This document shows positions 54,101-61,819 of a stretch of DNA of 64,000 nucleotides, in pieces. This stretch comes from Frondihabitans australicus (GTDB lineage: Bacteria > Actinomycetota > Actinomycetes > Actinomycetales > Microbacteriaceae), in the NCBI RefSeq assembly GCF_003634555.1, contig NZ_RBKS01000001.1:1488001-1552000 (forward strand), written 5' to 3'. The notes beneath the pieces are model-generated. The model had not been told where the DNA came from and searched no databases. It saw only the letters and a list, made by a program, of their open reading frames with translations. The translations under genes were made by a program, and so were the position numbers. Position 1 is the stretch's first letter. Every line of letters begins with the position of its first letter.

Positions 54101-54558
54101 AAGCCGATCTCCGCGGCTCCTGCGATGAGGGCCTCGATGTCGCGGCTGGCGGGCGTCGAGCGAAGCACCGGCACACCGGCGGCGATCGCCTTCTCTTTCG
54201 CGGTGACCTTGTTGCCGGCCATCTCGAGCACGTGCTGCCCGGGGCCGATGAACGTGATGCCGTTGGCGGCCGCGGCCTCGGCGAGCTCGGGGTTCTCGGA
54301 GAGGAAGCCGTAGCCGGGGTAGATGGCGTCGGCGCCGGATTCGAGAGCCACCCGGATGATCTCCGACACGTCGAGATAGGCCCGCACGGGGTGCCCCACC
54401 TCGCCGATCTGATACGCCTCGTCGGCCTTGAGACGGTGCATCGAATTGCGGTCTTCGTACGGGTACACCGCGACGGTGCGGGCACCCAGCTCGAACGCGG
54501 CCCGGAACGCCCGGATCGCGATCTCTCCGCGGTTGGCGACGAGGATCTTGGAGAACAC
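51160..54558 (-). CDS. pyc: Pyruvate carboxylase
   Basis: Anaplerotic enzyme making oxaloacetate from pyruvate and bicarbonate. The 1132-aa protein has the full alpha4 layout: biotin carboxylase (about 1-450, starting FSKILVANRGEIAIRAFRAA), carboxyltransferase (about 530-800, with TTMRDAHQSLLATR), the PC-type allosteric/tetramer domain, and a biotinyl domain with EAMKMEA (lysine near 1098). The GTG at 54558 has GAGAGG 8 nt upstream; the longer frame upstream is not supported. A long antisense open frame is spurious. Confidence 0.96.
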   Translation of the reverse strand: MFSKILVANRGEIAIRAFRAAFELGARTVAVYPYEDRNSMHRLKADEAYQIGEVGHPVRAYLDVSEIIRVALESGADAIYPGYGFLSENPELAEAAAANGITFIGPGQHVLEMAGNKVTAKEKAIAAGVPVLRSTPASRDIEALIAGAAEIGFPVFAKAVAGGGGRGMRRVETAAELRPALEAAMREADSAFGDPTMFIEQAVVRPRHIEVQVLADATGETVHLFERDCSVQRRHQKVVEIAPAPNLDDATRQAMYRDAIAFARSIGYVNAGTVEFLLDTAGERRGEHVFIEMNPRIQVEHTVTEEVTDVDLVLSQMRIAAGATLAELGLTQPEIRLRGAALQCRITTEDPNAGFRPDTGRITTYRSPGGAGIRLDGGTIEPGAQISPHFDSMLAKMTARGRDFPAAVTRAKRGLAEFRIRGVSTNIPFLQAVLDDPSFAAGDLSTSFIEERPQLFESHASRDRGTKILRWLADVTVNKPHGAGEGAIDPASKLPAIDLSAAPAPGSRQRLLELGPKGFAEALRAQTALAVTETTMRDAHQSLLATRVRSKDLLAVAPYVSRMTPELLSMEAWGGATYDVALRFLGEDPWHRLASLREAMPNVAIQMLLRGRNTVGYTPYPTEVTEAFVQEAAATGVDIFRIFDALNDVSQMRPAIDAVLATGTTVAEVALCYTADLLDPAEDLYTLDYYLKLAEQIVEAGAHVIGIKDMAGLLRAGAAEKLVTALRDRFDLPVHVHTHDTAGGQLATLLAASRAGADAVDVASAPMAGTTSQPSASALVAALAHTERDTGLSLQAVSDLEPYWEAVRRVYKPFESGLPGPTGRVYKHEIPGGQLSNLRQQAIALGLGDQFEKVEDWYAAANRILGRPPKVTPSSKVVGDLALQLAATDADPAEFEQDPGRFDIPDSVIGFMAGELGDLPGGWPEPFRSKVLEGRTVKIGVEPLDPADQDGLTVPGRERQELLNRLLFAGPTQQYQQVLDTYGDLSVVSTPDYLYGLVPGVEHAVPVARGVTLYIALEAIGEADEKGVRTVMTTINGQLRPVFVRDRSIDVAQKSAEKADRTVPGEIAAPFSGVVTVKVAVGDRVAAGDAVATIEAMKMEAAITTPVAGTVGRLAIPSTQQVDAGDLLVVVS

Positions 54559-54624
54559 GCGACTGGCCTCTCTCGGCGGAGCACCTCGTGCAGCCGCCTT
54601 TAGGTGCTTTAACAGTAGTGAAGG

Positions 54625-54630
54625 TATCGT
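54625..54630 (+). promoter_or_regulatory. -10 box of a leaderless parA-like promoter
   Basis: TATCGT lies exactly 7 nt before the GTG at 54638, and no Shine-Dalgarno sequence is present. Confidence 0.5.
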
Positions 54631-54637
54631 CTTCTTC

Positions 54638-55450
54638 GTGCATGTACTCAGCGTCAGCTCTCTCAAAGGCGGCGTCGGCAAGACGACTGTGACGCTCGGT
54701 CTCACGTCGGCTGCCTTCGCCAAAGGCCTCCGCACCCTCGTCGTCGATCTCGACCCGCAGTCCGACGTCTCCACGGGCCTCGACATCTCGGTCGCCGGGC
54801 ACCTGAACGTCGCCGACGTGCTCGCGTCGCCGAAAGAGAAGACGGTGCGCGCCGCCATCGCCCCGTCGGGCTGGACCAAGGGCCGCACGGGCAAGATCGA
54901 CGTCATGATCGGCAGCCCGTCGGCGATCAACTTCGACGGCCCGCACCCGTCGATCCGCGACATCTGGAAGCTCGAAGAGGCGCTCGCCACCGTCGAGGCC
55001 GACTACGACCTCGTGCTCATCGACTGCGCGCCGTCGCTCAACGCGCTGACCCGCACGGCCTGGGCCGCCTCCGACCGCGTGACCGTCGTCACCGAGCCCG
55101 GCCTCTTCTCCGTCGCCGCTGCCGACCGCGCCCTCCGCGCGATCGAGGAGATCCGTCGCGGCCTCTCCCCCCGTCTCCAGCCTCTCGGCATCATCGTGAA
55201 CCGCGCCCGCGTGCAGTCCCTCGAGCACCAGTTCCGCATCAAAGAGCTCCGCGACATGTTCGGGCCGCTCGTCCTCTCGCCCCAGCTGCCCGAGCGCACG
55301 TCGCTGCAGCAGGCGCAGGGCGCGGCGAAGCCGCTGCACGTCTGGCCCGGCGAGTCCGCCCAGGAGATGGCGCGGAACTTCGACCAGCTGCTCGAGCGAA
55401 TCATGCGCACGGCGAAGATCGGCGACTACGCGGAGCCCGTCGCTCGCTAG
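54638..55450 (+). CDS. Orphan ParA/MinD-like ATPase
   Basis: A 270-aa deviant Walker ATPase. It starts MHVLSVSSLKGGVGKTT, with both signature lysines, has the switch I LDPQSDVSTG and the Walker B-type LVLIDCAPSLN. There is no parB, parS-like repeat or plasmid gene nearby, so it is not a standard partition pair. It faces the merR gene, next to the ftsR/garA genes; a role in positioning a cell-pole or division factor is possible but not shown. The GTG start has a leaderless-type promoter, divergent from pyc. Confidence 0.85.
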   Translation: MHVLSVSSLKGGVGKTTVTLGLTSAAFAKGLRTLVVDLDPQSDVSTGLDISVAGHLNVADVLASPKEKTVRAAIAPSGWTKGRTGKIDVMIGSPSAINFDGPHPSIRDIWKLEEALATVEADYDLVLIDCAPSLNALTRTAWAASDRVTVVTEPGLFSVAAADRALRAIEEIRRGLSPRLQPLGIIVNRARVQSLEHQFRIKELRDMFGPLVLSPQLPERTSLQQAQGAAKPLHVWPGESAQEMARNFDQLLERIMRTAKIGDYAEPVAR

Positions 55451-55488
55451 CCAACGGGCTGGCTCCGCCGAAGCCTTTCAGCCCTCCG

Positions 55489-55546
55489 GCGACAAAACGC
55501 GACGTCTGCGACGTCCTTGCACGTCGCAGATGTCGCGTTTTGTCGC
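55489..55546. terminator. Inverted repeat with 26-bp arms between convergent genes
   Basis: Arms 55489-55514 and 55521-55546 pair with one G-T wobble around a CCTTGC loop. The ends carry GACAAAACGC and GCGTTTTGTC, so it can act as a terminator for both the parA-like gene and merR. The arms are longer than needed for a simple terminator. Confidence 0.75.
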
Positions 55547-55588
55547 ACTGGCGGAGGCGGGTGGCGCGCAATGCCCCGCCGAACGGTG

Positions 55589-56185
55589 CTACGAGGCGCG
55601 AGAGGAGCGGCGGGCGGCTAGCTCGTCGCGAGGGTCGGCCGCAGGAGTGGCGTCGAGCTCGACGAGGCTCGACTCGACCTCGCGCAGCACCTTGCCCACG
55701 GCGATGCCGAAGACGCCCTGACCGCGTGAGACGAGGTCGATGACCTCGTCGTTGGAGGTGCAGAGGTAGACGGAGGCGCCGTCGCTCATGAGCGTCGTCT
55801 GGGCGAGGTCGTTCACGCCCGACTCGCGGAGCTGGTTGACGGCCGTGCGGATCTGCTGGAGCGAGATGCCGGTGTCGAGGAGGCGCTTCACGAGTTTCAG
55901 CACGAGGATGTCGCGGAAGCCGTAGAGACGCTGCGTGCCGGAGCCCGACGCACCGCGGACGGTGGGCTCGACGAGGCCGGTGCGGGCCCAGTAGTCGAGC
56001 TGGCGGTAGCTGATGCCGGCCGCGCGAGCGGCGGCGGTGCCGCGGTAGCCGTGGTCTTCCTCGAGCTCGACCATGCCGTCGGTGAAGAGGACGTCGGCGC
56101 CGTACTCGGAGACGGGCGTCGGCACGGCGTCACGTGTCGTCGGGCCGTCGATGCGGGACCCCTCGGGGGTGCCTGAGTCGTTCAT
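55589..56185 (-). CDS. MerR family regulator (Rv1830/ResR-like)
   Basis: A 198-aa MerR-type regulator with the winged helix at about residues 37-105 (YRGTAAARAAGISYRQLDYW) and a C-terminal region including LFGIAVGKV-like GVFGIAVGKVLREVE. It resembles the second MerR gene of the mycobacterial garA locus (Rv1830, reported to control growth and division genes). The ATG at 56185 follows GGAAGG; a longer frame is not needed. Its leader carries an operator-like dyad that shares 11 exact bases with the ftsZ upstream site. Confidence 0.87.
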   Translation of the reverse strand: MNDSGTPEGSRIDGPTTRDAVPTPVSEYGADVLFTDGMVELEEDHGYRGTAAARAAGISYRQLDYWARTGLVEPTVRGASGSGTQRLYGFRDILVLKLVKRLLDTGISLQQIRTAVNQLRESGVNDLAQTTLMSDGASVYLCTSNDEVIDLVSRGQGVFGIAVGKVLREVESSLVELDATPAADPRDELAARRSSRAS

Positions 56186-56251
56186 CGGAAGCCTTCCACA
56201 CGGTGTTGCCATGACCACCCGCGCCTCGGCCGGGACGGCTCCATGAGGAGC

Positions 56252-56280
56252 CTAAGTCTCAAGAAGAGGTTGAGTGTTGT
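56252..56280 (-). promoter_or_regulatory. Operator-like dyad upstream of merR
   Basis: CTAAGTCTCAA and TTGAGTGTTG face each other across 7 nt, 67-95 bp before the merR start. The first half is identical to the minus-strand half-site upstream of ftsZ (25285-25307), there with a 1-nt spacer. Confidence 0.5.
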
Positions 56281-56419
56281 ACCGAGGTCAACGGTACCCA
56301 ACACGGGCGGGCCGACGAGCGACATTCGACTTTCTCGTGCGGCGTGTCGAGACGACGGCCGAACCCTGCCCCGAGTCTAAGCCGTGCGAGCGCCTCGCAC
56401 GAGAGCGCGGGCGACCTCG

Positions 56420-57118
56420 TCAGCCGTCGATGCGCCCGAGCGCCGAGCGGATCAGGCCGCCGCGGACCGTCTCGAGGTGCGAGGCGATCTCGCGCGCGAG
56501 CTCGGCGGCGCGGGCGCGCCCGGCCGAGTCGCGGCGCCGGACGGCCGGAGCCACGGCGTTCTCGATGAGGCCCAGCTCGCGTTCGGCCGCGGCGCGGAGG
56601 GCTCGGAGATGACGCGGTTCGATGCCGGATTTCTTCAGCTCGACGAGGGCCTGCAGCATCCTGTGTGCCTCATCGCCGTAGTGCTCGGCGGCGGGCACGA
56701 GGGAGGAGCCGATGGCGTCGTCGAGCAGGGCCGGGGTCGCACCGGTCTCGCTGAGGAGCTCGTCGCGGCTGTACCGCCGACCGCCGGTGAGCATCGACGC
56801 CGGCGCGGCGTTGGCCGGCAGGGAGAGCGGACGGCCGGCGTCGAGATCGTCGAGGTGGCCGCGGATCACCTTGAGCGGCAGGTAGTGGTCGCGCTGGAGG
56901 CCGAGGATGAAGCGGAGTCGCTCGACGTCGGCGGGCGAGAACTTGCGGTAGCCCGACTCGGTGCGCACCGGCGTGACCAGCTGGCGCTCTTCGAGGAACC
57001 GGAGCTTCGAGTTCGACAGGTCGGGGAACTCGGGCTTGAGACGGGCGAGGACCTGCCCGATGGTCAACAGATCGGATGCACCCGGCGCCTGATCGGCCCG
57101 GGCGAGAGCGCGCGGCAC
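56420..57118 (-). CDS. ftsR: MerR-type regulator FtsR
   Basis: A 232-aa MerR-like protein of the FtsR/Rv1828 group, next to garA. The DNA-binding domain (about residues 18-90) includes LTIGQVLARLKPEFPDLSNS and YRKFSPADVERLRFI, and the C-terminal half is helical. In Corynebacterium glutamicum FtsR activates ftsZ. The GTG at 57118 shares one base with the garA stop (TAGTG), so translation is coupled. The Rv1829-type gene that lies between the two MerR genes in mycobacteria is absent; the 234-bp gap contains only the dyad. Confidence 0.88.
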   Translation of the reverse strand: MPRALARADQAPGASDLLTIGQVLARLKPEFPDLSNSKLRFLEERQLVTPVRTESGYRKFSPADVERLRFILGLQRDHYLPLKVIRGHLDDLDAGRPLSLPANAAPASMLTGGRRYSRDELLSETGATPALLDDAIGSSLVPAAEHYGDEAHRMLQALVELKKSGIEPRHLRALRAAAERELGLIENAVAPAVRRRDSAGRARAAELAREIASHLETVRGGLIRSALGRIDG

Positions 57119-57594
57119 TACTTGATCGCCAGGTTGGCGAGGTCGACCCGCGATGCGTAGAAGGTGAGGCGGAACTTGCCGACCTGCACCTCGGCGCCGT
57201 CCGAGAGGAGGGCCTCGTCGATGCGAACGCCGTCGAAGTAGGTGCCGTTGAGCGAGCCGAGGTCTTTGACGCTGAAGGACGTGCCGTGACGACGGAACTC
57301 GGCGTGCTTGCGGCTCACCGTCACGTCGTCGAGGAAGATGCCGGCGTCGGGGTGGCGGCCGGCCACGGTGACGTCGGCATCGAGGAGGAAGCGGGCGCCG
57401 ATGTTCGGACCACGGCGGACCACGAGGAGGGCGGAGCCGCTGGGCAGCGCGGAGACGGCCTCGCGCTCGTCGTTCGACACACCGCCCTCGAGAGCGGCGA
57501 GCTGGGCCTGGAACTCCTCGTTGAAGCTGAGGGTCGTGTCGACCTCGCGGCGCTGGTCTTCCGCGCCGTTCGATGGGGTGGCTGGCTCTGCCAT
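57118..57594 (-). CDS. garA: FHA-domain metabolic regulator GarA/OdhI
   Basis: GarA inhibits 2-oxoglutarate dehydrogenase and glutamate dehydrogenase when unphosphorylated; PASTA-type kinases phosphorylate its N-terminal threonines. The 158-aa protein has the Thr-Thr motif in VDTTLSFNEEF (about 24-34) and an FHA domain (about 68-150) with GRHPDAGIFLDDVTVSRKHAEF and NGTYFDG. The ATG at 57594 has AGGAGGT 6 nt upstream. A PknL-like kinase in this window is a candidate kinase for it, but PknG or PknB elsewhere would be more usual. Confidence 0.92.
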   Translation of the reverse strand: MAEPATPSNGAEDQRREVDTTLSFNEEFQAQLAALEGGVSNDEREAVSALPSGSALLVVRRGPNIGARFLLDADVTVAGRHPDAGIFLDDVTVSRKHAEFRRHGTSFSVKDLGSLNGTYFDGVRIDEALLSDGAEVQVGKFRLTFYASRVDLANLAIK

Positions 57595-57638
57595 CGTGGA
57601 CCTCCTGTGGCCCCCAAGCGTAGCGGAATCGTTACGTG

Positions 57639-57722
57639 CCGGAATCACCGATTTGTGGAAAGTGGGTGTCACAAGCATGTGGCACTCGTCTACCAGCGTT
57701 ACCGACCGGAATCACCGATTTG
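57639..57722. repeat. 17-bp direct repeats in the garA-htrA intergenic region
   Basis: CCGGAATCACCGATTTG occurs at 57639-57655 and again at 57706-57722, 67 bp apart. They lie between the divergent garA and htrA genes and may be binding sites for a shared regulator. Confidence 0.7.
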
Positions 57723-57893
57723 CCGAATCCGACTCGTCCCGAAGGAGGAGGTGGTGAGACCCCCGAACCTGTGCGCCTCCTTTGCGGCTGCTTATTGCCG
57801 TTCTCACCACGGGCCCTCAGAGTCGTCATAGGGATTTCCATGGGGAGCCGCCTTACATGGTCTCTGTCACCCCACAGCCCCAGGAAGGCGATC

Positions 57894-59801
57894 ATGAACG
57901 ACAGCAGCAACCTCACCCCCGGTGCCTCGGAGAACGACGACGAGCGCACGACGCAGTCGTCGGCCGAGCAGACCGCCGGCGCTGCGCAGTCCGCGAGCGA
58001 CGCCGCTCGCGACGAGACCACCGAATACGGCACCGCCGAGATCCGCCAGGCCGCCGACGGCCGCAGCCAGGACGACCAGCCGACCACCGAGCTCCCCTCG
58101 GCCCAGCTCCCCTCGACGACCGAGCAGGGCGCAGGAGCAGCGGCGACCACCCCGGCTGACGCCCCCACCGCCCACACGCTCCCCCACCGCACGGGTCCCA
58201 CGCCCGCGCACTACGTGAACGCGGCCGACGACACCTACCAGGCCTACGACCCGGCCGCCGCCCAGCGCGCCGCGCAGGGCCAGCAGCAGCCGGGCCAGCA
58301 GCAGCCGGGGCAGGCCTCGGGCCAGCCGAACTACGGCGCCGCCCAGTACGCGCAGCAGGCGTACGGCTACGGCCAGGAGCGCGACGCGCAGACCGGCTAC
58401 GGCCAGGGCGCGTACGGCCAGCAGAGCGGCTACGGCCAGGGTGCCTACGGCCAGCAGACCGGCTACGGTCAGCAGGGCGGCTACGGCCAGCCCGGTGCCT
58501 ACGGCACCGACCAGTACGGCCAGCACAACTACGCGCAGTCGCCCTACGGCTACGGCCAGGTGCCCCCGGCGTTCCAGCAGCCGAAGCGCAAGCCGAAGCG
58601 CTGGCAGGTCGTCACCGGCGCGGCGGTCGCGGTCGTCCTCATCGCCGGCGCGGCAGGAACCGGCGCCTACGCCATCGGCCACGCCTCGGGCGAGTCCGCG
58701 GCGAACGCCGCCGGCCAGAACCAGACGCTCCAGCTCCCGAACGGGTCGAGCGGCAGCGGCTCCAGCGGCACGTCGCCCTTCGGCGGCTCGGGCACCTCCG
58801 GCGGCTTCGGCTCCGGCGGCACCTCGGGCGGCTCGTCCTCCGGCACGGGCACCGTCCCGAGCAGCGCCACCGCGGCCACCTCGACCGAGAAGGCGGGCCT
58901 CGTCACGATCGTGTCGACGCTCGACTACGACGAGTCGTCGAAGTCGGCCGGTACGGGCATGATCATGACGTCGAACGGCGAGATCCTGACCAACAACCAC
59001 GTCATCGAGGGCGCGACCAGCATCACCGTCACGGTGGTGTCGACCGGCCAGAGCTACACCGCGAGCGTCATCGGCACCGACGCGACGCACGACGTCGCGG
59101 TGCTGAAGCTCAAGGGCGCCTCCGGCCTCACCCCGGTGAGCTTCGCCGCGAGCGCCAGCGTGAAGGCGGGCGACAGCGTGCACTCGACGGGCAACGCGGA
59201 GGGCACGGGCTCGCTCGTCACCGCCAAGGGCACCGTCACGGCGACGAACCAGTCGATCACGGTCCAGTCGGAGTCGGGGTCGGGGACCGAATCGCTCTCG
59301 AACCTCATCGAGATCTCGGCCGACGTCGTCTCCGGCGACTCGGGCGGGCCGCTGCGCAACAGCGACGGCAAGGTCATCGGCATCGTGACGGCGGCGTCGT
59401 CGGGCACGACGGACGTCACCGGCTACGCGATCCCGATCAAGAGCGTGCTCTCGATCGCCGATGACATCCTCGCCGGCAAGTCGAGCCAGTACATCACCAT
59501 CGGCCTGCCCGCCTTCCTCGGCGCTCAGATCTCGTCGACGAGCGACGGCACGGGCACCGGCACGACCGGCTCCGGCGTCACCATCGCCGGCACGGTCACC
59601 GGCAGCGCCGCTGCCAAGGCCGGCCTGGTCGCGGGCGACACCATCACGGCCGTCGCCGGCACGACCATCACCGACGCCACGTCGCTCACCGACGCGATCC
59701 AGTCGCACAAGGTCGGCGACCAGGTGACCATCACCTACACCGACACCGCAGGAGCAAGCCACACCATCACGGTGACGCTCGGCTCGGGCCCCGCGGCCTA
59801 G
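57894..59801 (+). CDS. htrA: Membrane-anchored HtrA/DegP-like serine protease with PDZ domain
   Basis: A 635-aa protease facing the outside of the cell. The cytoplasmic part (about 1-235) is low in complexity: acidic/Ala/Thr-rich, then Gln/Gly/Tyr repeats of the type [10 protein letters not shown] (about 155-220). A basic KPKRW segment precedes the membrane helix (about 240-262). The trypsin-like domain has His in TNNHVIEG (~369), Asp in THDVAVLKL (~399) and Ser in SGDSGGPL (~483); a PDZ domain ends the protein. The ATG at 57894 has AGGAAGG upstream; an in-frame ATG at 57840 is less likely. Confidence 0.92.
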   Translation: MNDSSNLTPGASENDDERTTQSSAEQTAGAAQSASDAARDETTEYGTAEIRQAADGRSQDDQPTTELPSAQLPSTTEQGAGAAATTPADAPTAHTLPHRTGPTPAHYVNAADDTYQAYDPAAAQRAAQGQQQPGQQQPGQASGQPNYGAAQYAQQAYGYGQERDAQTGYGQGAYGQQSGYGQGAYGQQTGYGQQGGYGQPGAYGTDQYGQHNYAQSPYGYGQVPPAFQQPKRKPKRWQVVTGAAVAVVLIAGAAGTGAYAIGHASGESAANAAGQNQTLQLPNGSSGSGSSGTSPFGGSGTSGGFGSGGTSGGSSSGTGTVPSSATAATSTEKAGLVTIVSTLDYDESSKSAGTGMIMTSNGEILTNNHVIEGATSITVTVVSTGQSYTASVIGTDATHDVAVLKLKGASGLTPVSFAASASVKAGDSVHSTGNAEGTGSLVTAKGTVTATNQSITVQSESGSGTESLSNLIEISADVVSGDSGGPLRNSDGKVIGIVTAASSGTTDVTGYAIPIKSVLSIADDILAGKSSQYITIGLPAFLGAQISSTSDGTGTGTTGSGVTIAGTVTGSAAAKAGLVAGDTITAVAGTTITDATSLTDAIQSHKVGDQVTITYTDTAGASHTITVTLGSGPAA

Positions 59802-59830
59802 TCGCCTCGCGGCCCGGGTCGCCTGGCGGC

Positions 59831-60793
59831 CTAGTCCAGCAGTTCGAGCAGCGCCCTCGGGCCGACCACGGTCGCCCCGAGGGCGCTCGCGCGTTCGGCG
59901 AGGGCGCGGTCGGCGGTCACCACGACGGTGCGGGCCGACCCGACGATCTCGGCCACGTGCCGGACGATCGCCGAGTCGCCGTCGGTCTCGGCGGGCAGGA
60001 GTCGGACGCGGGTGCCGGCCGCCGGCTCCTGCGCCCTCTTGGCCTGCCCCTCGACGACGAGGGTGATGTCGGGCCACCAGGTGTCGATCGAGGCGTCGGT
60101 CTCACCGAGCGCGGCGGCGGGGACGCCGTCGGCGGCGAGCCGCACGAGCGAGGCGGTGAGGCGGTCGGTGGCGCCGGCGCGGTCGCGCCACCAGCCGTCG
60201 GGTCGTGAGCCCACGACGTTGGCCGAGTCGACGACGAGCTGCAGCGGCGCCGCGAGAAGAGGGCGCAGTCGCGGCCACGACGCCGCGAAGCCGGGGTGGA
60301 GGGGCAGCTCGTCGACGCGGTCGACGGGCACCCACTCGAGCGCCTCGCTCTCGCGGTCGGAGATCACCGGCTCGAACGGCGTGATCGCGCGCGCGGCGAC
60401 GGTCGTGTACGACCAGATGCCGAGGTCGACGACCGATGTGAAGAGGAGGCGCAGGCTGTCGCTCGGCACGGCGGCCTCCTCGGCGCTCTCGCGCAGGGCG
60501 CCGTCGACCGCGGACTCGTCGAACTGCCGTGCGCCGCCGGGGATCCCCCAGGTGCCGCCGAAATGGCTCCACTCGACCCGGTGCTGCAGCAGGATCCGAG
60601 CGCCGCCGGATCTGCCCTGCCCGTCGGCGCCGCCCCCGCCGACTTGGCCTCCGCCGACTTGGCCTCCGCCGACGCCGCCCCCGTCGGCGCCGCCCCCGTC
60701 AACGCAGAGCAGCCCGGCCGCCCCGGCCTTGCCCCAGAACTTCCGGCCGTCGGGCGCGACGACCCAGCCGTCGGCGGGTCCGTGGATGGTCAC
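59831..60793 (-). CDS. Nudix hydrolase fused to a PIN/NYN-like nuclease domain
   Basis: A 320-aa two-domain protein. The Nudix box fits GX5EX7REXXEE (G87, E93, R101-E106) and should hydrolyse a nucleoside diphosphate derivative. An insert of about 30 residues of Gly/Ala/Asp (about 33-63) splits the first strands. The C-terminal half (about 184-320) begins LQLVVDSANVVGSRPDGWW and includes D243, D271, D273 and D295 in VTADRALAERA, as expected of PIN/NYN-type RNases. The GTG at 60793 has no clear ribosome-binding site. Confidence 0.8.
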   Translation of the reverse strand: MTIHGPADGWVVAPDGRKFWGKAGAAGLLCVDGGGADGGGVGGGQVGGGQVGGGGADGQGRSGGARILLQHRVEWSHFGGTWGIPGGARQFDESAVDGALRESAEEAAVPSDSLRLLFTSVVDLGIWSYTTVAARAITPFEPVISDRESEALEWVPVDRVDELPLHPGFAASWPRLRPLLAAPLQLVVDSANVVGSRPDGWWRDRAGATDRLTASLVRLAADGVPAAALGETDASIDTWWPDITLVVEGQAKRAQEPAAGTRVRLLPAETDGDSAIVRHVAEIVGSARTVVVTADRALAERASALGATVVGPRALLELLD

Positions 60794-60860
60794 CTGTCGA
60801 GCATGCCACGGGTTGCTGCGGCCCACCGACATGTGTCGTCGGCCGGGTCGTGCCACCCTC

Positions 60861-61373
60861 TCAGTGGAACAGCGGCACGACGAACAGGGCGTAGGAGTAC
60901 TGCGCCACGCCGAAGACGCCCAGCCAGAAGGCCCAGAGGGTCCGCCGCCGCCCCCAGGGTCGAAGGCCGTCGGCGGCGAGGGCGATGGCACGGCGCCGTG
61001 CCGGGAGGCAGAGAACGAGCGCGACGACCGGGGCGACGTAGAAGCCGCTGATGAACGCACCCACGATGCCGACGGCCAGGGCTGCGATCGCGAACCCGTT
61101 CTTCTCGGCCGGGTCGCGGGGTTCGGGTGCGGGTGAGAGTCCGGGGTCGGCCGGGTCGAGGTGGGCGCCGGCCGCCTTGGCGAGGCGGCGCCGCATGCGC
61201 GAGGCGCTGAGTGACACGGATGTGACCGGCTTGGAGGCCACCGGCGCAGACGTCACCGGCGCAGAGGTCACCGGCGCAGAGGTCACCGGCGCAGAGGTCA
61301 CCGGCGCAGAGGTCACCGGCGCAGAGGTCACCGGCGCGGCGGGCCGGGTCTCGGCGTCGTGCGGGTCGTTCAC
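60861..61373 (-). CDS. DUF4190-type membrane protein with PVTSA repeats
   Basis: A 170-aa protein. The N-terminal region carries six PVTSA pentapeptides and a final PVASK, encoded by a 15-bp tandem repeat. A basic stretch (SRMRRRLAKAAG) follows, then two membrane helices of DUF4190 type (NGFAIAALAVGIVGAFISG and the next) and a third near the C-terminus. I chose the GTG at 61373 because a TACGAT box lies 7 nt upstream; an in-frame ATG at 61382 lies between that box and the GTG. Function unknown. Confidence 0.7.
   Translation of the reverse strand: MNDPHDAETRPAAPVTSAPVTSAPVTSAPVTSAPVTSAPVTSAPVASKPVTSVSLSASRMRRRLAKAAGAHLDPADPGLSPAPEPRDPAEKNGFAIAALAVGIVGAFISGFYVAPVVALVLCLPARRRAIALAADGLRPWGRRRTLWAFWLGVFGVAQYSYALFVVPLFH
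61236..61340. repeat. 15-bp tandem repeat, seven units, coding
   Basis: The unit GGTCACCGGCGCAGA recurs with no gaps; four central copies are identical and the outer ones differ by one or two bases. It encodes the Pro-Val-Thr-Ser-Ala repeats, so copy number can change without a frameshift. Confidence 0.9.
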
Positions 61374-61380
61374 GGCGACC

Positions 61381-61386
61381 ATCGTA
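61381..61386 (-). promoter_or_regulatory. -10 box of a leaderless promoter for the DUF4190 gene
   Basis: TACGAT on the minus strand lies exactly 7 nt before the GTG at 61373. Confidence 0.45.
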
Positions 61387-61819
61387 CCGGCGTCGCCCCG
61401 TACTCCCCTGGGGCCGTCGCGGTCCACGCGCAGAGCTTGCTGCGCGGTGAGCGCTTCGCCTCACTGTCGGGAGGAATCTCCTCCTCCCTGGCGTCGCCGC
61501 GGCCTCGGTGGTTCGGCGGCTGACCGCGGAGTTCCTCCCCTGAGGCGCGAGTCACGCCGAAGTTCCTCCTGAGCGCGCGATCGGGCGTGAGGTCGACGAC
61601 GCGGCCGGCGGCAGGGGAGGAACTCGGGACGCTCGATCCTCCCGAGGCGACGGATTCGGGCCGTTTTCCCTCCCGGCGATCCGCAAGCCCCCGCTTCTCC
61701 TCCTGAACGGGCGTCGACTCCTCCCGAAGGATGCCCGTGACTCACGGCGATGCCCTCCGGAAGGACCGATCTCCTCCCGAACGGCGCGTGAGCCCCGACG
61801 GCGCGTCAGGACGACGCGG
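61387..61819. other. Non-coding region with clustered TCCTCC(C/T)GA motifs
   Basis: No gene is supported. The decamer-like element TTCCTCC(C/T)GA or a close variant occurs about ten times between 61469 and 61784, mostly on the plus strand (for example 61532, 61563, 61637, 61698, 61718, 61771) and at least twice inverted (61469, 61614). Spacing is irregular, 20-70 bp, so it is a dispersed cluster and not a tandem array. Confidence 0.65.

Noticed and set aside
51085-54603. Open frame of 1172 codons on the plus strand
   Set aside because: Antisense to pyruvate carboxylase, which shows all domains in order.
61461-61745. 94-codon minus-strand frame as a small gene
   Set aside because: It reads through the TCCTCC(C/T)GA cluster, is very rich in Arg, Gly and Ser and has no start signal or family match.
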